Origin: Anaerolineae bacterium | GTDB taxonomy: Bacteria > Chloroflexota > Anaerolineae > JAAYZQ01 | Reading direction: 5' to 3' | Length of the DNA stretch: 37,314 nt | NCBI GenBank assembly: GCA_023544525.1 | Contig: JAMJFU010000013.1 | Coordinates: forward strand, 1 to 37,314 | Shown here: in pieces, positions 17,421 to 24,602 of the stretch | Numbering within the stretch: position 1 is the stretch's first letter | How the letters are laid out: each line of letters begins with the position of its first letter | Made by a program: the position numbers and the translations under genes | Notes under the pieces: model-generated | The model's database searches: none | What the model saw: only the letters and a program-made list of their open reading frames with translations | What the model was told of the DNA's origin: nothing

Positions 17421-17561
17421 CGGGCAGCCGATCGAAGGCAGTTTGGCTCGCCGCGACCAGAACAGAAGTGGTTTCCGCTGCCAAAACCATGTCTGGTAGG
17501 CGGCTTGTCCCTGGTCCTGTTGGATCTGAGCGGGACACGAAGAGGTGGCGCCCATCGCGAT

Positions 17562-17957
17562 GTGGACAGCTTTGTGACGGTGGCCGAGGATTTCATCGAT
17601 CACGCCCGCATCGTTGGAACGCGCTGCCACGTCCGCGGATTGACCTACGTGCCCGCGACGATGTTCTGCGAGCGGTGCTTCTCTGAGCTGGATGACTGGG
17701 TCGAGGTCCCCAGCCGGGGACGGGTGTTCACTTATACGATGCTTTACCGGGATCTAGATGATGAGGTGCTGGCTCAGCCTGCCGTGTTGGCCTACGTCAA
17801 GCTGGATGATTGTGACGGCGGACTCGTACATCATCTAGGTGAAGTAGAACCGGAGGAAGTCTTAATCGGGCTCGAGGTAGAGGCGGTGTTCAAGGACGCT
17901 GCTGAACGGAAAGGCTCCATCCTCGATATCCAGTATTTCCGGCCCGTGGACGGATAG
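17562..17957 (+). CDS. DUF35 OB-fold / Zn-ribbon protein
   Basis: A 131-residue protein of the DUF35 family, whose members bind acyl-CoA and usually act as partners of thiolases or HMG-CoA synthase-like enzymes. The ribbon region reads GTRCHVRGLTYVPATMFCERC and the OB-fold begins WVEVPSRGRVFTYTM. The normal ribbon has two CxxC pairs; here the second cysteine is arginine (C22-x2-R25, then C36-x2-C39), so zinc binding may be lost. The start is uncertain: GTG codons at 17562, 17574 and 17580 are all possible and none has an ideal ribosome binding site. No thiolase gene is adjacent, so its partner is elsewhere. Confidence 0.75.
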   Translation: MDSFVTVAEDFIDHARIVGTRCHVRGLTYVPATMFCERCFSELDDWVEVPSRGRVFTYTMLYRDLDDEVLAQPAVLAYVKLDDCDGGLVHHLGEVEPEEVLIGLEVEAVFKDAAERKGSILDIQYFRPVDG

Positions 17958-18120
17958 CGCGTCAGGCGAGGTGTGGGTCAGCAGACGGTTGGTTCGGGAG
18001 ATGCGATTCGCTTCATCCGCTCACCCACCAGCCGGCGGCCTGCGATTGGATGGGGGCTGCGGACGTTGAGCCTGCCCGAACTGGCCCTTTCGCCTGGATG
18101 TGACGAACGGCCTAGATAGC

Positions 18121-18606
18121 ATGAACCGAAAGCTGGTTCTGGGGATCTTGGCGGGGTTTATCGTGCTGTGCACGGTGGCCTCTGTGGCTGTCGGACTTGG
18201 TGGCGCCAGCCTCTGGCAACGCCTCTCTGAGGAGCCCGAGGATGTCCGCGCCGAGGTCAAGGCCCCGCCCTCCACTGTCAAAGGAGCGCCGTTTACGATC
18301 GAGATCTCGGTCGAGAACCTCTCTGCCGAGACTGTCCTGCTGGACAGCATCGATGTGGCCGAGGGCTACCTGAATGGGATGGACATCTCGCAGTCAGAGC
18401 CGGCATTCTCAGAGGCCCGTGAGCTCCCCTTTGGCGGCGTTCAGACCTACAGGTTCGAGCAAGAGATCCCGCCTGGAGAAACCCTGGTTGTTCGCATGAT
18501 TGCCATCGGCAAAGAGGCCGGCGACTGGTCGGGAGCGATTGACGTCTGCATCGATTCTGGCATCCGCTGCCTGACCTCTGTTGCCCAGACTGTGGTCGAG
18601 GAATAA
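18121..18606 (+). CDS. Membrane-anchored extracytoplasmic protein, unknown function
   Basis: A 161-residue protein I do not recognise as a named family. Residues 5-32 are one strong hydrophobic helix after MNRK, consistent with an uncleaved signal anchor. The rest looks like a small beta-sandwich, with alternating hydrophobic strands such as FTIEISVENLSAETVLLDSI and a PPGETLVVRM strand, resembling CARDB or late-embryogenesis-type folds. One cysteine pair near the end (C147 and C154 approximately, in VCIDSGIRCL) could form a disulfide outside the membrane. The frame is open to a GTG at 18100; ATG 18121 gives the natural signal anchor. It precedes the ureohydrolase by 30 bases. Confidence 0.6.
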   Translation: MNRKLVLGILAGFIVLCTVASVAVGLGGASLWQRLSEEPEDVRAEVKAPPSTVKGAPFTIEISVENLSAETVLLDSIDVAEGYLNGMDISQSEPAFSEARELPFGGVQTYRFEQEIPPGETLVVRMIAIGKEAGDWSGAIDVCIDSGIRCLTSVAQTVVEE

Positions 18607-18636
18607 CCCCTCGCTGAGGCCAAATGACAGAGAGTT

Positions 18637-19470
18637 ATGGACATCGAAGGATCGCTTGACAGCCTGGAGCGGGGTAGCGTCGTGCTGCTGGGCATTCCCT
18701 TCGATGAGCACTCGTCGTTCATCAGCGGAGCAGCCCTGGCGCCGCCCCGTATCCGCGAGGCGCTGTACTCTGATGAGACGAACCTGTCGACCGAGTCGGG
18801 CGACGATCTGAGCCGGCAGCCCCGTCTGAGGGACCTGGGTGACCTGAGGCTCGAGCGCGGCGCCGCAGCGCTGGCCCAGATCGAACACACCGTCGCTGCC
18901 CTCCTGGAGCGGGGAGCACGCGTGCTGTCGTTGGGCGGGGATCATGCCCTGACCTTGCCCGTCGTGCGGGCCTATGCCCGGAGATACGAGCTGCTCAACA
19001 TCCTCCACCTCGATGCGCACCCCGACCTCTATGACGAATTCGAGGGCGACCGTTACTCGCATGCCTGCCCCTTTGCCCGGATCATGGAGGAGGGTCTGGC
19101 CAGCCGGCTGCTGCAGGTGGGAATCCGGACGATGAACCCACATCAGCAGGCACAGGCCCGGCGCCTCGGTGTGGAGGTGGTCGATATGCGCCAGTGGGGC
19201 CCCGGCATTCGATTGCGTTTTGAGGGGCCGCTGTACATCAGCCTGGATCTGGATGTCCTGGATCCGGCCTTTGCTCCGGGAGTCTCGCACCACGAGCCTG
19301 GAGGGCTTTCCACCCGCGAGCTCATCCGGCTCATCCAGGGGCTAGAAACAGCCTTGGTGGGAGCCGACATCGTCGAATTCAATCCCGAACGGGACGTAGT
19401 GGGTGTTACGGCCATGGTTGCGGCCAAGATGGTCAAAGAGCTGGCTGCAAACATGCTGCATTCTGGCTAA
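18637..19470 (+). CDS. Ureohydrolase family protein (agmatinase/arginase, plant-arginase-like)
   Basis: Dinuclear manganese hydrolase that releases urea from agmatine, arginine or a similar guanidino compound. The 277 residues carry all metal ligands: H103 in LGGDHALT, D126, H128 and D130 in HLDAHPDLYDEF, and D204 and D206 in SLDLDVLDPAFAPG. The block YSHACPFARIMEEG with RLLQVGIRTMN closely resembles plant arginases (where SHASSFARIMEGG occurs), a branch nearer to bacterial agmatinases than to animal arginases. Substrate cannot be decided from sequence. No polyamine or arginine genes adjoin it. Confidence 0.88.
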   Translation: MDIEGSLDSLERGSVVLLGIPFDEHSSFISGAALAPPRIREALYSDETNLSTESGDDLSRQPRLRDLGDLRLERGAAALAQIEHTVAALLERGARVLSLGGDHALTLPVVRAYARRYELLNILHLDAHPDLYDEFEGDRYSHACPFARIMEEGLASRLLQVGIRTMNPHQQAQARRLGVEVVDMRQWGPGIRLRFEGPLYISLDLDVLDPAFAPGVSHHEPGGLSTRELIRLIQGLETALVGADIVEFNPERDVVGVTAMVAAKMVKELAANMLHSG

Positions 19471-19542
19471 AGGTGCCGCTTGCCATAGTGCCGGGATGGT
19501 CGATGGCATAGGGCAGGCCAGCAGAAAGGTGAACTGTATCGC

Positions 19543-20133
19543 ATGACGAACCTGGAGGAGATTGTAAACCAGCTCGAATCGCTGACGGAAGAGAACCTGG
19601 CTGAAGTGGCCCGCTTTGTCGAATACCTGAGGTGGAAGCAAGGGGCCGCCCCGACCGGGAGGGCCGGACAGCCATGGAGTTATGATTTTGTGGAGGGGTT
19701 TCGCCGGGCCAACGTCAGCGCCGACCAGGGCTCGGCCGGGATGGAGGTTCAGGTGGGTGAAGCCTCATGCGACGGGGAATTGCGTATGGCGCTGTGGCAG
19801 CATCCACCGGTCACGGGTACCGCCATCGTGGAGTACCAGGTGCCGGTGCCGTCCGACGTGCGCAACCTCTGCCTGCGTTTTGCCACCGGCATCCGCGATG
19901 GTTCTCAGCTGGCCCCAGGCAACGTCGTCGCCTTTCGGATCTTTGTCAACGACTGGAAGATCTGGAGCGATACCCAGCACATTCGCAAGTGGAAAGAGCA
20001 CGAGCTAGCCATGCCAACGTTGCCCGGAGACGTGGCCCGGGTGCAGTTTGTGACCGATGGCCTGGGCAACCATCGCTGGGCCTGGGCTGCTTGGGCTGAG
20101 CCTCGTCTGGTCGGGCAGGTGGCGGCCGGCTAG
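19543..20133 (+). CDS. Uncharacterised protein: short helical N-domain plus beta-sandwich
   Basis: A 196-residue protein of unknown function with no signal peptide. Residues 1-33 (LEEIVNQLESLTEENLAEVA and on to YLRWKQ) form the helix pair found at the start of many small Chloroflexota and cyanobacterial proteins of DUF2281 type. The remainder is rich in beta strands and ends GNHRWAWAAWAEPRL, a pattern reminiscent of NPCBM-like or other galactose-binding beta-sandwiches, where W-D-W-A-x-W-x-x-P-R-L occurs at the last strand. Binding of a sugar or similar ligand is a guess. AAAGGTG lies upstream of the ATG. It sits between the ureohydrolase and an acyl-CoA dehydrogenase without obvious linkage. 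Confidence 0.55.
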   Translation: MTNLEEIVNQLESLTEENLAEVARFVEYLRWKQGAAPTGRAGQPWSYDFVEGFRRANVSADQGSAGMEVQVGEASCDGELRMALWQHPPVTGTAIVEYQVPVPSDVRNLCLRFATGIRDGSQLAPGNVVAFRIFVNDWKIWSDTQHIRKWKEHELAMPTLPGDVARVQFVTDGLGNHRWAWAAWAEPRLVGQVAAG

Positions 20134-20202
20134 CGAGATAGTGGGCCTTGGGACCGCTGTTTGTGCTGTACTCTTGAATCGGATGTGAGGAGGTAACACT
20201 GC

Positions 20203-21348
20203 ATGGACTTTGAGCTGAACGAAGAACAGCGCTTGGTGCGAGACATGGTGCGCGACTTTGCTGAAAAAGAGATCGCGCCTAGTGCGGCTGCGGTGGACAA
20301 GGCTGCCGAATTCCCGGCCGAGAATATCCGCAAGATGGCAGACTTGGGCCTGATGGGGCTGCCGTACCCAGAGGAGTACGGGGGTGGAGGTGGCGACTAT
20401 TCGAGCTACGCCATCGCCGTCGAAGAAATCGCCCGGGCCTGTGGTTCTACGGCCCTGATCTATGCTGCCCATGTCTCACTTGGCTGCGGGCCCATCTATA
20501 ACTTTGGCACCGAGCAGCAGAGGCAGACTTGGTTGCCGCGGCTGTGTAGTGGCGAGGGGCTGGGCGCCTTTGGCCTGACCGAACCTGAAGCCGGCTCAGA
20601 TGCGGGATCCACCCGGACCACGGCGGTGCGCGATGGCGACCATTATGTCCTCAATGGCAGCAAGATGTGGATCACGTCGGGTGCCATCGCCGACGTGGTG
20701 ACCTGTACGGCCAAGACCGATCCCGGGGCGGGCACGGGGGGCATCTCCTGTTTCCTGGTTCCTGGGGGCACCCCGGGCTTTGTCCCAGGTAAGAACGAGC
20801 CCAAGATGGGCCTCAAAGGATCGATCACCTCGGCCCTGTCGCTGGAGAACTGCCGCCTGCCAGCCGACCACCTGCTGGGCGAGGAGGGCGAGGGGTTTAA
20901 GCAGATGCTGATCACCCTCGACGCTGGCCGGATCAGCATTGGGGCCATGGCGCTCGGGTTGGCGCAGGCTGCTTTCGAAGAGGCCACGCGCTACTCAAAG
21001 GAACGGGTCCAGTTCGGAGAGCCGATCGCGAAATTTCAGGCCATCCAGTGGATGATCGCCGATATGGCGACCGAGATCGATGCCGCGCGCCTGATGATCT
21101 ACCGCGCTGCGGCCATGAAGGATGCCGGCGTGCGCTTTACCAAGCAGGCAGCTATGGCCAAGCTTTTTGCCTCTGAGGTCGCCGAACGTGCGGCCTTCAA
21201 GGCCATCCAGATCCATGGGGGCTACGGCTACAGCCAGGAGTACCCGGTGGAACGTATCTACCGTGACCAGCGCCTGTGCACCATCGGCGAAGGAACGAGC
21301 GAAATCCAGCGGCTGGTCATCGCCCGCCAGGTGCTTGGCAAGCTGTGA
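20203..21348 (+). CDS. Acyl-CoA dehydrogenase (butyryl-CoA dehydrogenase-like)
   Basis: Second acyl-CoA dehydrogenase, 381 residues, clearly different from the one at 10812. It begins MDFELNEEQRLVRDMVRDFA, has GAFGLTEPEAGSDAGSTRT at the FAD site, KMWITSGAIAD, IQIHGGYGYSQEYPVER, and the catalytic E363 in IGEGTSEIQR, the pattern of short-chain (butyryl) enzymes. A strong AGGAGGT lies upstream of the ATG. No etfAB or crotonase genes are adjacent, so it does not form a visible beta-oxidation operon. A hairpin follows it. Confidence 0.93.
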   Translation: MDFELNEEQRLVRDMVRDFAEKEIAPSAAAVDKAAEFPAENIRKMADLGLMGLPYPEEYGGGGGDYSSYAIAVEEIARACGSTALIYAAHVSLGCGPIYNFGTEQQRQTWLPRLCSGEGLGAFGLTEPEAGSDAGSTRTTAVRDGDHYVLNGSKMWITSGAIADVVTCTAKTDPGAGTGGISCFLVPGGTPGFVPGKNEPKMGLKGSITSALSLENCRLPADHLLGEEGEGFKQMLITLDAGRISIGAMALGLAQAAFEEATRYSKERVQFGEPIAKFQAIQWMIADMATEIDAARLMIYRAAAMKDAGVRFTKQAAMAKLFASEVAERAAFKAIQIHGGYGYSQEYPVERIYRDQRLCTIGEGTSEIQRLVIARQVLGKL

Positions 21349-21350
21349 AC

Positions 21351-21389
21351 GCGCAAAAGCCAGGCAGGCCATCCGCCTGGCTCCTGCGC
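21351..21389. terminator. Bidirectional hairpin between convergent genes
   Basis: AGCCAGGC (21358-21365) pairs perfectly with GCCTGGCT (21375-21382), and an outer GCGCA/TGCGC stem (21351-21355 with 21385-21389) extends it. No T-run follows on either side. It starts three bases after the acyl-CoA dehydrogenase stop. Confidence 0.55.
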
Positions 21390-21440
21390 ACCGTCCGCCT
21401 GTGTGGGCTGGACTGGCGTTAAAGAGGGTTGTCGAGGACG

Positions 21441-21686
21441 CTACTCCTTGAGAATGCCCTTTGTGTAGGCGAACCACACAAAGACCGAGGCCACGATCGC
21501 GATCAGCCCGACAATGACCGTGACCTGGATGGACTGGCCCGTCATGCCGACCGGTGCCATAATAAGCCATGTCGTCAAAAAGACAGCGACAATGGTGACG
21601 ACGACGAGGGAGAACATCCCATAGATGAGGAGTCTCTTTCCGCGCTCAGCGCGCTGCTCTGCGGATAGCTGTTCCTTGGCGCCCAT
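21441..21686 (-). CDS. Small two-helix membrane protein, unknown function
   Basis: An 81-residue protein with a charged N-terminus (MGAKEQLSAEQRAERGKR) and two hydrophobic helices (about 19-43 and 53-75) joined by a short loop with APVGMTGQS, ending KGILKE. I do not recognise a family. The start at 21686 is supported by AAGGAGG four bases upstream, and a good promoter precedes it, so this is very likely a real gene even though it is short. It is convergent with the acyl-CoA dehydrogenase and divergent from the AMMECR1 gene. Confidence 0.75.
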   Translation of the reverse strand: MGAKEQLSAEQRAERGKRLLIYGMFSLVVVTIVAVFLTTWLIMAPVGMTGQSIQVTVIVGLIAIVASVFVWFAYTKGILKE

Positions 21687-21742
21687 TTTTCCTCCTTGCA
21701 TGACTTTGATGCGTGTGCAGCAGCCGGGACAACAACGTGAGC

Positions 21743-21771
21743 ATTATACCATGAAAGACGTCAGAAATCAA
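21743..21771 (-). promoter_or_regulatory. Promoter of the small membrane protein gene
   Basis: On the minus strand, TTGATT (21771-21766), 17 bases, then a perfect TATAAT (21748-21743), about 57 bases upstream of the start codon. No comparably good promoter was found for the divergent AMMECR1 gene. Confidence 0.7.
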
Positions 21772-21832
21772 GTGACCCATTAGTACTATACACAAGCCAT
21801 TGGAAAAGAACTGAAAAAGGGAGAACGTGGCG

Positions 21833-22363
21833 ATGGAGCGATCTCATCCCCTGGTAGAACTGGCCCGCAGGACGATCGGGAGTTACGTGCGCGAGGGCAA
21901 GCGTCCATCCCTGCCACCTGCACTGCCCGCGGAGATGCAGCAGCCAGCAGGCGCATTTGTGACCATTTACCGCCATGGCCAGTTGCGGGGTTGCATCGGC
22001 ACCATCCATCCCACCCAGGCGAGCGTCGCCGAAGAAGTTATCGAAAACGCCGTCGCTGCGGCCAGCCGGGATCCCCGGTTCTCTGCGGTGGAAAGCCACG
22101 AACTCGAGGACCTGGAGATCAAGGTCGACGTGCTGACCAAACCAGTACCGATCGACGGCGTGGAAGACCTGGACCCCAAGCGCTATGGACTGATCGTCCA
22201 GTCTCTAGCCCATCCCTGGAAGCGAGGCCTCCTGCTGCCGGACCTGGAGGGGATTGATACGGCGGAAAAGCAACTCTTCTGGACGCGCCATCATAAGGCG
22301 GGGATCACGGACCCTGAAGAGCCTGTGGAGCTGTATCGCTTCGAGGTCCAGCGCCACACCTGA
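21833..22363 (+). CDS. AMMECR1 domain protein (AmmeMemoRadiSam system protein A)
   Basis: A 176-residue AMMECR1 domain. Signatures seen are QLRGCIGTIHPTQASVAEEV, the DPRFSAV segment, LEIKVDVLTKP, and the C-terminal LLLPDLEGIDTAEKQL with HHKAGI. In bacteria and archaea these occur with a Memo-like dioxygenase and a radical SAM protein as the AmmeMemoRadiSam set, whose biochemical role is still unclear; here the other two components are not in the window. The conserved cysteine of RGCIGT is present. ATG 21833 fits the AAGGGAG at 21817-21823 better than the GTG at 21827. Confidence 0.88.
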   Translation: MERSHPLVELARRTIGSYVREGKRPSLPPALPAEMQQPAGAFVTIYRHGQLRGCIGTIHPTQASVAEEVIENAVAAASRDPRFSAVESHELEDLEIKVDVLTKPVPIDGVEDLDPKRYGLIVQSLAHPWKRGLLLPDLEGIDTAEKQLFWTRHHKAGITDPEEPVELYRFEVQRHT

Positions 22364-22478
22364 CCTGGTGCAGATGATGGCCGGCAGCCAGACGACGTTG
22401 CAGTGGCGATTCAACTGACCAGAGAGTAGTCGACCGAGGCTGCCTGGCCATCCGCCGGGACCAGGCTCCTGACGGTCA

Positions 22479-23942
22479 CTATTCGCCGGTGGAGGCCAGG
22501 GCCACGCCCGAGCGGGCCGGAAGCCGGATGCCGGCCAGTTGGCCCCGGGCCACCGTGAACACCTGCTCCTCCCAGGGATCGCGTAACTCTGTCCCGTCCT
22601 CAAGATGTTCAGACACAGGCAGATCGATGGTCACCGGCTGGCGCGTGTTGTTCAGCGCGACGACGACAGATCCTTCTTGCCCTTTTCGAAGGTAGGCCAC
22701 AACGCCCTGACCGGCAAAAAGCCAGTCGAATTCACCGTTCCGCAGTTCTGGGCGTGCCTGGCGCAGGCGGATGCATCGTTGGATATAGCCGCGCATTTCG
22801 TGGTCCCATTGGCGCTCATCCCAGGGGAAGGACCTGCGGCAGTCGGGATCGTGGCGTCCCTCCATCGCGATTTCGTCACCGTAGTAGATGCTCGGCGCAC
22901 CGGGATAGGTCATCTGAAACAGAGTGGCCAGCCGGTAAGCCGAGTCGTCACCCCGGGCCAGGGTCTTGAACCGTGGCGTGTCGTGGCTCCCCAGGAGGTT
23001 GTATTGGACTTCTGTGATCGTCTGTGGGTATAGCTCGAGCAACTCGTCGATGTCGTCAGCAAATTCCTCTGCATCCAGCACATCAATCTGATGATAGCCG
23101 GTCCGGGCGATCTCTGCCTGCAGGAGATTGTCTCCGACGAAAAAGCCCAGGCAGGCCCGGGTGAAAAGGTAGTTCATCACGGCGTCGAACTGGTCGCCCT
23201 GGAGCCAACGGCGGGCATCGCCCCAGATCTCGCCTACAATGTACGCCTCTGGATTGATCGTTTTGACCCGGTCCCGGAACTCTTCCCAGAACTCGTCATC
23301 GTCGATGTCACCCGGTACATCGAGCCGCCAACCGTCGATGCCGAACTCGATCCAGTGGCAAGCGACGTCCCATAGGAAGTTGCGCACGGCTTTGCTGTCC
23401 ACGTTGAGCTTGGGCAAGGCCGGCAGATCCCACCACGATTCATATCCGTGCTGGCCTCTTGGTGCATGATATGGGCGGAGGGGGAATTTCTTGACGAGGA
23501 ACCAATCCACGTAGGGCGAGGCGGGGCCGTTCTCCACGATGTGATGGAACTGGAAAAAGCCCCGGCTGGCGTGATTAAAGACGCCATCCAGGATGACATA
23601 AATACCCCGCTGGTGGGCCTGGTCCAGAAGTGTCCGGAGCGCATCATCTCCACCGAGGATGGGATCCACCCGGTAGTAATCGTGCGTGTGGTAGCGGTGG
23701 TTGGCCGCCGACTGGAATATGGGATTAAAGTAGATGGCAGTGATGCCCAGATCCTGGAGATAGTCCAGGTGCTCGGCAACGCCCAGGAGATCACCGCCTT
23801 TAAAGCCGTGTACGGTTGGGGCACTTTCCCAGGGTTCCAGGTTCGACGGTTTCACCACGCGTTCGCTGCGAGCAAACCGGTCGGGGAGAATCTGGTAAAA
23901 GATTGCGTCGCGGACCCAATTAGGTGTTTCCGGTGATGTCAC
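22479..23942 (-). CDS. GH13 alpha-amylase family enzyme (cyclomaltodextrinase/neopullulanase-like)
   Basis: Cytoplasmic glycoside hydrolase of 487 residues acting on alpha-glucans such as maltodextrins or cyclodextrins. The four GH13 regions are visible: DGVFNH (I), GWRLDVPGD with the nucleophile Asp (II), EIWGDA with the acid/base Glu (III), and LLGSHDTPR (IV), followed by the C-terminal beta domain. The MPDLPKLNxD-type block (DLPALPKLNVDSKAVR) is characteristic of the cyclomaltodextrinase/neopullulanase group, although the extra N-terminal domain of that group is absent. The start is GTG 23942 with GAGGGAGG nine bases upstream; the frame is open a further 32 codons, but that part is cysteine-rich and family-unlike. 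No signal peptide is seen. Confidence 0.9.
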   Translation of the reverse strand: MTSPETPNWVRDAIFYQILPDRFARSERVVKPSNLEPWESAPTVHGFKGGDLLGVAEHLDYLQDLGITAIYFNPIFQSAANHRYHTHDYYRVDPILGGDDALRTLLDQAHQRGIYVILDGVFNHASRGFFQFHHIVENGPASPYVDWFLVKKFPLRPYHAPRGQHGYESWWDLPALPKLNVDSKAVRNFLWDVACHWIEFGIDGWRLDVPGDIDDDEFWEEFRDRVKTINPEAYIVGEIWGDARRWLQGDQFDAVMNYLFTRACLGFFVGDNLLQAEIARTGYHQIDVLDAEEFADDIDELLELYPQTITEVQYNLLGSHDTPRFKTLARGDDSAYRLATLFQMTYPGAPSIYYGDEIAMEGRHDPDCRRSFPWDERQWDHEMRGYIQRCIRLRQARPELRNGEFDWLFAGQGVVAYLRKGQEGSVVVALNNTRQPVTIDLPVSEHLEDGTELRDPWEEQVFTVARGQLAGIRLPARSGVALASTGE

Positions 23943-24028
23943 GTCTGGCAGCCTCCCTCGATGGCGACTAGCGGTGCCGGCTTCTGACAGGCAGAATGTC
24001 CGTGCAGCGCAGAAGCAACAAGCGTTTG

Positions 24029-24057
24029 ATTCTAGCATAGACGTGGCGCAGCGTCAA
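24029..24057 (-). promoter_or_regulatory. Promoter of the GH13 gene
   Basis: On the minus strand, TTGACG (24057-24052), 17 bases, TAGAAT (24034-24029), about 87 bases upstream of the GTG start at 23942. It is divergent from the promoter at 24114-24142. Confidence 0.65.
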
Positions 24058-24113
24058 AAGCTGCCACCCCCGATTTCTGGAGCTTGATGCCTACCCCTGG
24101 CATCGAAGCGTCG

Positions 24114-24142
24114 TTGACATCCCTTTGCACCTGGGGTACAAT
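24114..24142 (+). promoter_or_regulatory. Promoter reading into the unassigned stretch before the translin gene
   Basis: TTGACA (24114-24119), 17 bases, TACAAT (24137-24142): only one mismatch to consensus. The transcript should start near 24149. The next firmly identified gene begins 450 bases later, so this promoter either drives an unrecognised short gene or RNA, or gives the translin operon a very long leader. Confidence 0.75.
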
Positions 24143-24602
24143 CGGCCCAGAATGCTCACACCCGGAGAGAGGATGTGTGGTGATAATCGGGCCCTGGGCT
24201 CTGTTTCGCGATGGGCAAGTGGTGGGTACAGTGCGTAACCGGCTCCCGCCCCTGAGCGCGAAGGAGGCCTTGAGTAACGCAGCGCTAGACACAGCGCCCG
24301 GCCTGCACCCACGCAGGTGGGGCAGCGCTGCGCACGCTGTAGCGGCCATCATCCGCCACCGGCTTGGATTGGGTGGCGCGCTGCGATGAGGGCACTCACC
24401 CGTCCACCGCTGCTTTCAAGCCGCCTGAAGCTATTGATGGCGACCATGATCCTGGCCAACTGGTAGCCACACTGCTGTTGCTGCCCATCATATGGGTCAA
24501 GTTCCGGCTGCCACGAGCGGCCGCTACGGAGGCCGGTGAGGCGTGAGGCCGGTGCCTCTCAAAAGAGCAGGGCCGAGCGCTCTAGCCATAGGAGGAATGA
24601 AT
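24143..24602 (+). other. 460-base stretch without a confident gene
   Basis: Between a near-consensus promoter and the translin gene. It holds a candidate 69-codon frame (separate entry), then a 26-codon frame at 24386-24466 overlapping it by ATGA and reading into a hydrophobic LLMATMILANW, then, in another frame, codons up to TGA 24546 encoding a membrane-like LVATLLLLPIIWVKFRL followed by PRAAATEAGEA. The two hydrophobic pieces lie in adjacent frames, as if a small membrane protein gene had been frameshifted. I find no tRNA, SRP RNA, 6S RNA or known riboswitch signature here by eye. Confidence 0.4.
24180..24389 (+). CDS. Possible small protein (69 residues), unsupported by homology
   Basis: An open frame from GTG 24180 to TGA 24389. 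Its support is positional only: GGAGAGAGG (24164-24172) lies seven bases before the GTG, and a near-consensus promoter lies 40 bases upstream. The peptide (starting VIIGPWALFRDGQVVG) has no hydrophobic helix or motif I recognise, and the composition does not clearly favour coding. It could instead be part of a non-coding RNA. Its stop overlaps by ATGA the start of the small hydrophobic frame downstream. Confidence 0.25.
   Translation: MIIGPWALFRDGQVVGTVRNRLPPLSAKEALSNAALDTAPGLHPRRWGSAAHAVAAIIRHRLGLGGALR

Noticed and set aside
24095-24150. TPP riboswitch suggested by CCCTTTGCACCTGG
   Set aside because: The bases form the spacer of a clear promoter, and the CTGAGA and TACCAGCG-like parts are missing.
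24143-24602. tRNA-Sec gene (selC) or other tRNA in the unassigned stretch
   Set aside because: Specifically looked for because of the Sec genes; no GGTTCGA-type T-loop or TCA anticodon arm is seen on either strand.
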